From Dendrocalamus latiflorus (Eukaryota > Streptophyta > Magnoliopsida > Poales > Poaceae): a stretch of 64,000 bases of DNA. Every line of letters begins with the position of its first letter. Position 1 is the first letter of the stretch. Made by a program: the position numbers and the translations under genes. Of the stretch, positions 56,101-64,000 are shown in pieces. The notes under the pieces were generated by a model. The model saw only the letters and a list, made by a program, of their open reading frames with translations, searched no databases and had not been told where the DNA came from. Where the stretch lies: contig CM029660.1 of the NCBI GenBank assembly GCA_017311315.1, positions 32,962,410 to 33,026,409 on the forward strand, written 5' to 3'.

Positions 56101-56983
56101 TCTCGATTATACGCTCTTCTGAGGATCTTGAGGGACCTCCATGTCTCACCTACACAACAATCATCTCAAGTTGGTCCCGACAATGCTGGGACTAGTCAGG
56201 AAGATTTGCAAGCGATTGGTATGAAATATTTGGAAGGGACTGTTGCATCAGCTGAAGTTACATGCTTGGCTGAGGAGCCGAAAGTCGAAGGTGATAAGCC
56301 ATTGGCTGGGATGCGTGTCTTGCTGGTTGAAGACACTTTGGTGCTGCAAACTATTCAGAAGAAGATGCTAAACCAACTAGGAGCAACTGTTGAAGTTGCA
56401 GTCGATGGATCTAAGGCTGTTGATATATTCAAAGATGCTCTTGAGCAAGCAAGTGTTTCAGAAGAGCATAAAGTTATGGCCTTGCCCTATGATGTTATCT
56501 TCATGGATTGCCAGGTTTGTTTCAACCAGAATTTTAGTACAAATACAACCTTGAACCTCTCATTTCTATTTATGCTATGTTTTTCTTTCTGCTTTTTTTT
56601 TCTTCTTTTGGCGAGGGTTTCTGCTTATATTTTCACCGATCAAATCTTTCATTGTTCAATTTACTGGAAGCAACTACTCTTTGTATGACAAGTTTTTTTT
56701 TTGCACTTTACACAAGGCTTGGTACGAAGATTGTTTTGACATTGCTATTATTTCTTCTATGTTTTAGATGCCCTTAATGGATGGCTATGAAGCCACGAAG
56801 CACATTCGCGAGGAAGAAAGCCGCTACGGAATTCACACTCCAATCGTCGCATTGACTGCTCATGCCATGGAGGAAGATCTGCAGGGGGCTATTCAAGCTG
56901 GGATGGATCTCCATCTGACAAAGCCAATAGAAAGAAAAAGAATAGTAGAAGCTGTTTACCATGTCTGCAAAGAGAAGAATTGA
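50169..56983 (+). CDS. CKI1-like hybrid histidine kinase
   Basis: Plasma-membrane hybrid kinase that autophosphorylates on His and passes phosphate to its receiver and then to HPt proteins and type-B regulators. Exons: 50169-50423, 51606-52256, 53972-54347, 54734-55308, 55423-56514 and 56768-56983 (stop), phases consistent, about 1054 residues. Order: membrane segment YFIVAVIFLTTFYI; extracellular domain with WYTQAVHPATGRL as in CKI1; second membrane segment IIVITFVCSLVVVALAVCFF; H-box SASHDIRSALATIAGL; N-box LKQILDNLLGNALKF; G1 DTGIGIA; F SVFENYVQV; G2 GSTGLGLGI; receiver with VLLVEDT, phospho-Asp FMDCQMP, LTAHA and LTKP. All catalytic residues are present and no CHASE domain, so it is CKI1 type. 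The start is unsure: an acceptor at 50168 implies an earlier exon, perhaps the tiny ATGATTCCT at 50059-50067. Introns 1 and 2 carry MITEs. Confidence 0.9.
50734..51503. mobile_element. Stowaway-like MITE split by a hAT MITE
   Basis: The left part (50734-50926) starts ACTTCCGTTTTTTTACTTGA and the right part (51457-51503) ends with its inverse (catcaagtaaaaaaatg). The hAT element at 50927-51448 separates them. Lies in intron 1 of the histidine kinase. Borders approximate. Confidence 0.6.
50927..51448. mobile_element. hAT-type MITE (TTCGGGTA family)
   Basis: 522-bp element with perfect 11-base inverted ends TAGGCCTGGGC. Flanks gttaaagc (50919-50926) and gttacagc (51449-51456) match 7 of 8. Subterminal regions are dense in TTCGGGTA and TACCCGA. 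Nested in an older MITE within a histidine kinase intron. Confidence 0.85.
52534..53350. mobile_element. hAT-type element (CAGTGGCGGA family) with internal duplication
   Basis: 817-bp element with ends CATGGGCGGACCCA and, inverted, CAGTGGCGGACCCA. The 8-bp target duplication gtacccac (52526-52533 and 53351-53358) is perfect. The GC-rich interior (about 52757-53055) is a tandem pair of about 150-bp units starting ttgctctcacgccgcctcc. Intron 2 of the histidine kinase. Confidence 0.88.
53359..53971 (+). other. Rest of histidine kinase intron 2
   Basis: No gene recognised. A 60-codon open frame (53467-53649) has no family match I know. Confidence 0.4.
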
Positions 56984-57580
56984 TGCTGTACATTTCCTCC
57001 ATCGCATGAAGAGAACTGAAATAGGTGTTAATGAGTAGCATGATGATAATAACATATACTGGTCATTATCTGCAGTTAGTAATCTTTTAGGATCTAGAAT
57101 CCAACTAGAGCGTTTAACTTTAGCAGCAGCTGAACTTTGGTGTTGTAGCAAACTGGGGTGTATCCAGATAAACTTTTGATTTATTTATGTAATGTCGAAT
57201 TTTCAAAAATATTTATGTCATACTGAGTTTCCAGAATTTCAGTTTGATACATTTCTGAGTGCAACATACAGTAGAGATTATCATGTCACTAGCACAACAA
57301 TGCTTGCTTAAGAGCTCCAACGTCTTTGCAAACAAGTTGCCGGAGAACAAAATATGCAGAAGTTTGATTAGATGAGATGCTGATATTACATCATTATATT
57401 TGCTTCTTGTCTTGATCTAACCATAATCACTTCCATAACCCACTCTACATGAGAAACAAAGTACAGATTACAAGCCATTATCCCTAGCTGGCATATCAGG
57501 CAGCACAACTAACGAATGCCCTAAACAATGTACTATACAATCTCCTCTCGTCTGTAGAGGACTAATCTATAAATAATAGC
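56984..57580. other. Convergent 3' flanks of kinase and response regulator
   Basis: About 600 bases between the stop of the kinase (+) and the stop of the type-B regulator (-). It must hold both 3' untranslated regions and terminators. No further gene seen. Confidence 0.5.
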
Positions 57581-59309
57581 TCATATGCAGGCACCAAGTG
57601 GAAAAAAGTCACACCCCAGGTCGTTATCCGTGAACGACCCATCATACTTCTTCTGCATTGGAATTAGAACAAGGCTTCAGCAAATCACCATTGTAAAAGT
57701 ATAGGTTTGCCGAGCTTGGCTCAGTGGCAACGATTTTAAAGGCTAGTAAATGCTTTGAAGGCTTGCAAGCTTAAGTTGATGATTGACAGGCTCTATGAAC
57801 TCAATCTCTTGAGGAACTTATCCATGTCAGCCAATATATCAAATAGTATATATTTATTATAAAATTCAACCTGACAGTGCGATTAACTCACTTGTTTACA
57901 TTCTGAGAGTGAGTTCTGCCAATACCTCACCAACAAAGTAGTCAAATATTCAAGGCGCGTGGTTTCATAAAAATTAGGCGTGTTAGCACTTAGTACTAAG
58001 TAATTTAGCACTAGAAATGTCTGAAGCTAGAGACATTCTACAAAGGAATGAAGTTAGGGAACCAATTTGAAATATGCTAAATTGAGTGGTGAAGACTACA
58101 GAATAAATTTTAAGCATACCAATTCTAATATTCATTCAGAACCGACACACCAAAGAAGGGATAAGAAATTCATGTAGATAAGTGGTGGAATTTTAAAATA
58201 AGGAAATAAAAAATTAGTACAGTTGAGGTTCTTACCACTTTGATTATGGAATTGAGAAGGCCATCAAAATTGCAGCTACTAGAATTAAACCCACCCTGCA
58301 GCTTTGAAACACCCAAATCATACATGTTCTGCTTCTGCTTATCTTCTGATGTTAATGTGTCAATCTTCATTTGTGGAACCAGTGATGGCACGATTGTATC
58401 CGTTAGTCCAGTCACACCGGCACCAACATTGTAGTTAAAACTTCCGCTGTTCAATCTTTGGTTATGTATATGGTCTTGTTCCATTCCATCCATGTTATGT
58501 CTAGAATTGCTTGCGACTCCAAACTGCAAGTATTTTGATCGTCTTTCAGTATCAGCAGGAAGCAGCATTGTACTGCCAGAAGAAGTAGCTCCACCTTTGG
58601 TATTGTTGGTTGCTGTAAGGCTGCCGGGACAAACAGTCATGCTTACTGGAAATTTTCCTTTTTGGTCTACCTCTTTTTCTGAAGCCGCAAAGCTAGCATC
58701 CAATTTGGTTGCACCAGTACTATCGAATGGATTGTGCAACAGTAACCTGTCAGCACAAAAGACATCATTTATTGGAAGGGTACCCTGCTGGGATATACTA
58801 GAATCCCGCAAATTAGTGGAAACTCCAACAGTACTCTCAAGAAGTCCTGAACTTGCAGTTGGCATTCTTATTGATGGATGGACTCCAACTTTGATTTGTG
58901 TGCACTCCAAAAGTTCTTGTGGTGGCAATGAACTGCTTGTAACTCTTTGGAGTGTACCAGACATTGTGTTAGCCAGAGCACTCTCAGAAAAGACAGTAGA
59001 CAAATCATTAGTTTCTTGATGGATCCACTTCTGTTGGAGTTGGGGCTGCCCAAGCGATGTGGTCAAGCCTTGCGTTAGATTTGCCTGTTGGTTTTCTTGT
59101 AAGCTCACAAATTGAAATTTATTGGTATCACCAGCGCAATGACTTACTGTGCCATTGCTGGTAGCACTTTGAATTGGCTTGGAAGAAGCAAGCTCCTGAA
59201 GCCCAAATGCTGTTGCACTAGTTCTGCTTAGCAAGCCATGTGGATTGAAGATGAAAGAGCAGCAGAAGGGGCAAAAGGTTGATAACTATGAAGTCCTTCA
59301 AATGCTCCC
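57581..59309 (-). CDS. RR22: RR22-like type-B response regulator, 3' part, disrupted
   Basis: Nuclear transcription factor end of the cytokinin phosphorelay; only the C-terminal transactivation region is in the window. Exons on the - strand: 58236 up to 59309 (broken by Copia) and 57581-57652 with stop. The body is Ser/Gln-rich (QQANLTQGLTTSLGQPQLQQ, SSSLPPQELLECTQIKVGVH). The end is CNFDGLLNSIIKV joined to KKYDGSFTDNDLGCDFFPLG then ACI, the usual type-B tail. The receiver and Myb-like domains would lie beyond 64000. Two lesions: the Copia LTR starts at 59310 within the coding exon, and near 59247 one base seems missing, since AFEGLHSYQPFAPSAALSS runs to a stop while NPHGLLSRTSATAFG continues one frame off. 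This allele is probably null or truncated. The exact RR22 identity is recalled, not computed. Confidence 0.8.
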
Positions 59310-59785
59310 TGTTAGGATGATCTCCACCCACGGTTGGCCCAACGGCCACCTGGGCCTTGAGCTCGCGCCCTGATCGGGGGCGCCCAACCCTAATGGTTGG
59401 TGGGCCCCTGTCACACTGCGCTATAAATAAAGGTGGGGGCCGGCGGCGCACTTCACGAGGTTGAACGGAGCCGGCTCTGCCCCACCGACAAAACCCTAAA
59501 TCCGATCTTGAAGGGGAGCGCAGCCAGTGACGGGAAGCGCCACCGCCGCGCCGCCACAGGACAGCAGCCGTCGCCGGACTTCACCACCGACGTCTCCCGA
59601 CTCCACCGACTCCATGGCGGACCCCTCTGCACCCGCAGCCAAGACCACGGATGGTCGGTAACACCACCTCCCCTCTCTCTTTACTCTCGGCTCTCTTAGA
59701 TCTACCCGCATTACTTTTGGTTCATGTTGAATAGCTAGCCTACCCCTCTAGATCTACTACTTGTGATCCTGTTTAGAGTATATCA
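59310..59785 (+). repeat. 5' LTR of the response-regulator Copia
   Basis: About 476 bp, TGTTAGGATGATC to GTATATCA, ending just before the primer-binding site. Contains a TATA box (gctataaataaagg at 59420-59433). Confidence 0.85.
59420..59433 (+). promoter_or_regulatory. TATA box in Copia 5' LTR
   Basis: GCTATAAATAAAGG, a good plant TATA box in the middle of the LTR, expected to start genomic RNA about 30 bases downstream. Confidence 0.65.
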
Positions 59786-59786
59786 A

Positions 59787-59798
59787 TGGTATCAGAGC
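59787..59798 (+). other. Primer-binding site (initiator Met tRNA)
   Basis: TGGTATCAGAGC directly after the 5' LTR, the standard plant Copia priming site. Confidence 0.9.
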
Positions 59799-60731
59799 AC
59801 GTACTGTTAGTAGATCTAGTTGCTTTGGGTAGAAAGAAAGAGATTAGAAGGAAAGAAGAGGAACTCTAACCCTAGAACACCCGATGAGAAATCCCAAACC
59901 CTAACCCTGACGCAAGATGCGTCGAGAAAGAAAGGGGGAGGACCTACCGTGGTTGAACCCCGACGCCGTCTTGCCGGCACGCGGGAAGAACCGCCGCGGG
60001 AAGAAACGCCGCTCGTCGCCACGCGCATGAGCTCCAGATCGGGCACCGCCAAAGGACCGCTCGACGGCGGCGCGCTCACCCTCGGGCGAACGCGCGCACC
60101 GGCGAAGGGCCCTACGGCGGCGCCGCCGCTCTTTTCTTTTTGGCCGTTGTCGCACCGCCGGCCCCCTTTTTTCCTGCTGCGGCGGCTGAGAGAGGAGAGG
60201 GAGAGAAATGTGAGGGTTAGGGTTTTCGGCCGGCGCGGGGAGGGCTTTTGTCCTTCCGATCTGCACGCTCCGCCGTTGATCCAGATCGGACGGCTGGCGT
60301 TGGCCGGACCGGCTTTGAGCCTAGGCGGGATCGCGAAATCGCGGCCCAGGCCCAGGTTGCGGCCTGGGCGCGGAGGCTCCGCGCGCGCGTGGGCGCGTGA
60401 GGCGCACGTGAGCGCGAGAGAGGCCGGCCGAGCGGGGCGGCGCGACGTCTGCGCACGCGTGGGCGCGTAAGGCGGGCTGAGTGGGCCGTTCGTGCGCGAG
60501 GGACGCCGTGAGCGCGCGGCCGAGCGGGCCAGGCCGCCGTGCGCCGTGGGCCGCGGTTGCGCAGACCGGGCCAAATGGCCGGTTTGCACAGTAAAAAATT
60601 GATTTTCTGTTTTATTTTTCCAGAAACATTCATTTGATGAATTTTGTTAAGTTTGTGATCAAATTTCTGTTCAATTTTTGATCCAAGAATTTAGAATTTT
60701 TCCGCTGCGAGCTAAAGTTTATTATCTTCTT
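59799..60731 (+). other. GC-rich part of the Copia leader
   Basis: Untranslated leader. GC-rich open frames on both strands (59816-60633) have no family match and come from composition. After 60590 it becomes AT-rich. Confidence 0.5.
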
Positions 60732-61027
60732 ATTAAATTCGAACCAACGGGAGAATTTAATTTTGAAGAGCAGAAATTTTATGTTTTCTCTAATTTTAAT
60801 TGGAACCAACGGGAAAATTAAAATTAGAGGAATAGTTACATTTATTTACAGTTCATGTTTATAATTTTGCTATTTTCTGACCAAAGTTGATGATAGCAAT
60901 ATTATAAATTGATTTATTCATGAATTTATGCATTAATTCTATCTTCTGCCCAACGGTGATGTAGAATTAATGTATAAGAATTTTTTGCATGCTTTAATTT
61001 TGACCAACGTTAAATCAAAGCATGCAA
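60732..61027 (+). ncRNA. Array of five stem-loops with conserved ACCAACG loops in Copia leader RNA
   Basis: Five consecutive hairpins end 55 bases before the gag ATG. HP1 60732-60761: 9-bp perfect stem (ATTAAATTC), loop GAACCAACGGGA. HP2 60788-60829: 14-bp perfect stem (CTCTAATTTTAATT), loop GGAACCAACGGGAA. HP3 60858-60908: 16-bp stem with one mismatch, loop contains GACCAAAGTTGATG. HP4 60927-60976: 15-bp stem with one G-U pair, loop contains GCCCAACGGTGATG. HP5 60985-61027: 11-bp stem (TTGCATGCTTT), loop contains GACCAACGTTAAAT. Stems differ in sequence but remain paired; loops are conserved. Role is inferred: RNA packaging, dimerisation or translation of gag-pol. Confidence 0.75.
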
Positions 61028-61082
61028 TTATTATATTATTATGTTTCCTAATTTTTCTGATAATGTTTCAGGACTCAATCCA

Positions 61083-64000
61083 ATGGCATACATCTCGCAC
61101 ATCCCGGCACTTGATGGGAACAATTATCGGGTCTGGCGAGAAAAATATGATTTGGCACTTGCGCTGTCCGAGAATGACTTAGCCCTCACCTCTCCGTGTC
61201 CTACTGAGCCAGAGGACCCGGTGAGGGCAGAAAATGAGACTGATGCTGATTTCACTGCCCGAAAGCGTGATCATGCAGAAGTCAGAATGAAATACGATCT
61301 TGAGAAAAAGAAATGGGACATCTCGAATCGCAAGTGCCTAATGGTGGCTAAGGCCACCATTGCAGATCCAATAAGGGGATCCATCCCAGACTGTGACACT
61401 GCCACAGAGTATCTACAGAAAGTAAAGAATCAGTTTACTGGGTCTTCAAAGGCCACAGCAAGCACACTGATTAAGAAACTAGTGAATGAGAGATACTCTA
61501 GTGGTGGAATAAGAGAACACATATTAAAGATGAGCACAACGGCAGCCAAGCTAAATTCAATGGATATGGGGCTCAAGGATGAGTTTCTAATTCATTTGAT
61601 TTTTGCTTCTCTGCCAAAAGAATTTGACACTTTTGTTGTTAATTACAACATGCAGCCCGACAAATGGGATATAGAAAAGCTCATTGCAATGTGTGTGCAA
61701 GAAGAGGAGAGGCTTAAAACCTCACAGGGTGACTTTGCAAACCTTGTGAAGAACAACAAAAGAAAGAACTTTAATGCCAAACCACAAGGGAAACCTCAGT
61801 GGGATAGTAGCTCCTCTTCTAAGCCACAGGGAAAGGTTCCCCAGTTTCATAAGCCCAACCAATTTACAGTAGACAAAGACACCTGTAAATTTTGTAAGAA
61901 GAAGGCAGGGCACTATCAGAGGGATTGCCCAGAGTTCCTGAAGCATCTGTTGAAGAATGGTAAGGATGTCATTACATTTATAGATGAATCCTTGTATTTA
62001 AGTTATGAAAAATCTACTTGGTGGATTGACTCAGGTGTAACTGTTCATGTTGCTAATTCATTACAGGGATTCCATACGAGGAGGACCCTACAAAGAGGAG
62101 AAAGAACAATTAAAGTTGCGAATGGAATTGAAGCCGAAGTCGAGGCCATTGGAGATCTCTTTTTAGAATTTCATGATGGTTTTGTACTTAGGCTTTCAGA
62201 CGTTCTTTATGTACCCTCTTTGCGCAGAAACTTAATAAGTGTGTCGAAATTAGATGATGATGGTTATGATTGCCATTTTGGTGATGGCAAATGCAGACTT
62301 GTGTTTAATAATAAATGTGTTGGTCTTGCCTTCCGACAAGACAAGCTTTATTTATTATCACTTTCTGAGAATGTGAATCATGTGACCATTGAGAATGAGA
62401 ATACCTCTTCGTCTATGAATGAAAGAAAAAAGCGGAAGATAAATCATGATGCATCGTCGAAATTATGGCATTGTCGTTTAGGCCATATTTCGAGGGGGAG
62501 AATAGAACGATTGATTAAGAAAACACTTCTTCCGCCATTAGAATTTTCAGATTTAGAACAATGTATTGATTGCATAAAAGGAAAATATGTTAAGAAAATA
62601 AAGAAAGACGCCAAACGAAGCGCAGGAAATTTAGAAATAATTCACACAGATATCTGTGGTCCATTTCCTGTGAAAAGTGTGGATGGTTATGATTCATTTA
62701 TAACATTCACAGATGACTATTCGCGTTATGGCTATATTTATCCAATTAAAGAAAGAACAGAAGCATTGGATAAATTTAAGATATTTAAGGCTGAAGTAGA
62801 AAATCAGCACAATTTAAAGATTAAGATAGTAAGATCCGACCGTGGGGGGGAGTACTACGGTCGGCATACCCCGTATGGCCAAGTTCCTGGACCTTTTGCA
62901 AGGTTCTTACAGGAAAATGGCATAGTTGCCCAGTACTCTACACCGGGCGAACCTCAGCAGAATGGAGTGGCTGAAAGACGCAACCGTACCTTAATGGATA
63001 TGGTGAGAAGTATGATAAGCTACTCCACGCTACCGATAAGTTTATGGATGGAGGCGTTAAAAACCGCCATTCATATTCTTAATCGAGTACCAAGTAAGTC
63101 GGTACCCAAAACACCGTATGAGTTATGGACAGGAAGAGAACCCTCACTTAACTATTTACGTGTGTGGGGTTGCCCTGCTGAGGCTAAAGTTTTCAACCCA
63201 AACATAGGGAAGCTAGATCCCAAGACAGTCAGCTGCCATTTTATTGGCTATCCAGAAAAATCGAAGGGTTATCGCTTCTATTGTCCTGATAGACATACGA
63301 AGTTTGTAGAAACAAGACATGCTGTCTTCTTGGAGGAAGAGATGATCAGGGGGAGCAGAGTAGCGCGAGAAATTAACCTAGAGGAAAAGCGGGTACATGT
63401 GCCCATTCCGATGGTTCAGGAACCATTTTTCACGCTACCTGCTGTTGCTACACCAACAGTGCCAGACACTGTAGCGACAGCACCTGTTGTTAGCTCTCCT
63501 GTGGAAACGATGAGTGAACATGAGGAACCTGTCCTTCAGGATCCCATAGAACCCATTGTAACCCAAGAGGAAGAGCAACAACAGCCTCACACAGAACAAG
63601 CATCGAATAGCGAGGGACTCAGAAGGTCTCAAAGAGTCAGAAGATCAGCTATCCCTAATGATTACGAAGTCTATGAAACTGAGGATTTTCAAATGGAGGG
63701 TGATCCCACCTCTTTTGAAGAAGCCATGAGAAGCGCTCATTCATCCAAGTGGCTTGAAGCTATGCAGGATGAAATGAAGTCAATGAGCACCAACGGTGTT
63801 TGGGACTTAGAAACTATTCCTAAAGGAGCCAAGACAGTAGGCTGTAAATGGGTCTACAAAACAAAACATGACTCTAGAGGGAATATAGAAAGATTTAAAG
63901 CGCGACTTGTGGCAAAGGGCTTTACGCAAAGAGAAGGTATAGATTACAATGAGACATTTTCTCCAGTCTCGTGTAAAGATTCTTTTAGAATCATAATGGC
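61083..64000 (+). CDS. Copia Gag-Pol polyprotein, intact in the window (3' partial)
   Basis: One open frame of 972 codons continuing past the window. Gag: MAYISHIPALDGNNYRVWRE, then SLPKEFDTFVVNYN, and zinc knuckle CKFCKKKAGHYQRDC (about 61884). Protease: WWIDSGVTVHVAN near 62019 with the catalytic DSG. Integrase: WHCRLGH...CIDC zinc region near 62467, catalytic D in IHTDICGPF (about 62641), D in VRSDRGGEYYG (about 62830), E in EPQQNGVAERRNR (about 62950), then LRVWGCPAEAK and FIGYPEKSKGYRFYCP. Reverse transcriptase begins WLEAMQDEMKSM, CKWVYKTKHDSRGNIERFKA and ETFSPVS and is cut by the window end. ATG 61083 is the first in frame after the hairpin array. Nothing in the visible part is broken. 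Confidence 0.9.
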   Translation, partial: MAYISHIPALDGNNYRVWREKYDLALALSENDLALTSPCPTEPEDPVRAENETDADFTARKRDHAEVRMKYDLEKKKWDISNRKCLMVAKATIADPIRGSIPDCDTATEYLQKVKNQFTGSSKATASTLIKKLVNERYSSGGIREHILKMSTTAAKLNSMDMGLKDEFLIHLIFASLPKEFDTFVVNYNMQPDKWDIEKLIAMCVQEEERLKTSQGDFANLVKNNKRKNFNAKPQGKPQWDSSSSSKPQGKVPQFHKPNQFTVDKDTCKFCKKKAGHYQRDCPEFLKHLLKNGKDVITFIDESLYLSYEKSTWWIDSGVTVHVANSLQGFHTRRTLQRGERTIKVANGIEAEVEAIGDLFLEFHDGFVLRLSDVLYVPSLRRNLISVSKLDDDGYDCHFGDGKCRLVFNNKCVGLAFRQDKLYLLSLSENVNHVTIENENTSSSMNERKKRKINHDASSKLWHCRLGHISRGRIERLIKKTLLPPLEFSDLEQCIDCIKGKYVKKIKKDAKRSAGNLEIIHTDICGPFPVKSVDGYDSFITFTDDYSRYGYIYPIKERTEALDKFKIFKAEVENQHNLKIKIVRSDRGGEYYGRHTPYGQVPGPFARFLQENGIVAQYSTPGEPQQNGVAERRNRTLMDMVRSMISYSTLPISLWMEALKTAIHILNRVPSKSVPKTPYELWTGREPSLNYLRVWGCPAEAKVFNPNIGKLDPKTVSCHFIGYPEKSKGYRFYCPDRHTKFVETRHAVFLEEEMIRGSRVAREINLEEKRVHVPIPMVQEPFFTLPAVATPTVPDTVATAPVVSSPVETMSEHEEPVLQDPIEPIVTQEEEQQQPHTEQASNSEGLRRSQRVRRSAIPNDYEVYETEDFQMEGDPTSFEEAMRSAHSSKWLEAMQDEMKSMSTNGVWDLETIPKGAKTVGCKWVYKTKHDSRGNIERFKARLVAKGFTQREGIDYNETFSPVSCKDSFRIIM

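Larger units (their letters stand above)
59310..64000 (+). mobile_element. Copia retrotransposon inserted in the response regulator exon (runs off window)
   Basis: 5' LTR 59310-59785, primer-binding site TGGTATCAGAGC at 59787, leader to 61082 and an open gag-pol frame from 61083 to the window end. The LTR starts TGTTAGGATG directly after response-regulator coding sequence. The presumed left target bases are ctccc (59305-59309); the right copy lies outside the window. The lack of any stop over 972 codons suggests a young, possibly autonomous copy. Confidence 0.9.

Noticed and set aside
59860..59915. Telomere-like CCCTAACCCT text
   Set aside because: Only one or two units; too short for an interstitial telomere repeat.
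59816..60633. 257-residue - strand and 216-residue + strand open frames in the Copia leader
   Set aside because: GC-rich composition in an untranslated leader; no motif, and overlapping on both strands.

Overview
This is a window of plant nuclear DNA from a grass (Poaceae). The evidence is spliced genes with GT-AG introns whose products match plant-only families (a PICKLE-type CHD3 remodeller, a CKI1-type hybrid histidine kinase, a type-B response regulator, a divergent EXO70). It also has the usual grass transposon load: Copia elements primed by initiator-Met tRNA, an L1-type LINE, Stowaway MITEs, many hAT-type MITEs and a Pack-MULE. From memory, the rice orthologues of the remodeller, kinase and response regulator lie together on rice chromosome 6, so this looks like the syntenic block. 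The species cannot be named from the sequence alone.

Layout. 1-18388: the 3' half of a PICKLE-like gene on the + strand (13 visible exons, all phases consistent), its introns filled with MITEs and one defective Copia element that sits inside an older hAT MITE. 18677-23656: a LINE on the - strand with an open 1192-aa ORF2. 24308-31059: a decayed purple-acid-phosphatase-like gene, interrupted by a Pack-MULE carrying a Mei2-like RRM fragment and by a small LTR element. 31716-36938: a decayed Copia on the - strand. 37200-38702: a single-exon EXO70-like gene on the - strand. 38703-50000: intergenic DNA rich in hAT MITEs, with a degenerate ~1.9-kb higher-order minisatellite and a hAT element carrying an LEA2-like gene fragment. 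50169-56983: the CKI1-like histidine kinase (+). 57581-59309: the 3' end of an RR22-like type-B response regulator (-), convergent with the kinase. Its coding exon is split at 59310 by a Copia element that runs off the window with an open gag-pol frame.

Biology. The kinase and the response regulator are opposite ends of a two-component phosphorelay and lie tail to tail about 0.6 kb apart. The remodeller is a chromatin regulator. The response regulator allele here looks broken by the Copia insertion and probably also by a 1-base frameshift.

The most unusual signal is in the leader of the last Copia element. Five consecutive stem-loops lie directly upstream of gag; their stems differ in sequence but stay paired, and their loops all carry an ACCAACG-like motif. 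This looks like a selected RNA element, such as a packaging, dimerisation or translation signal. Other highlights are a deletion-derivative Copia with identical LTRs, two gene-capturing DNA transposons, and at least twelve hAT-type insertions with recognisable 8-bp target duplications, several with family-specific short motif arrays at their ends.
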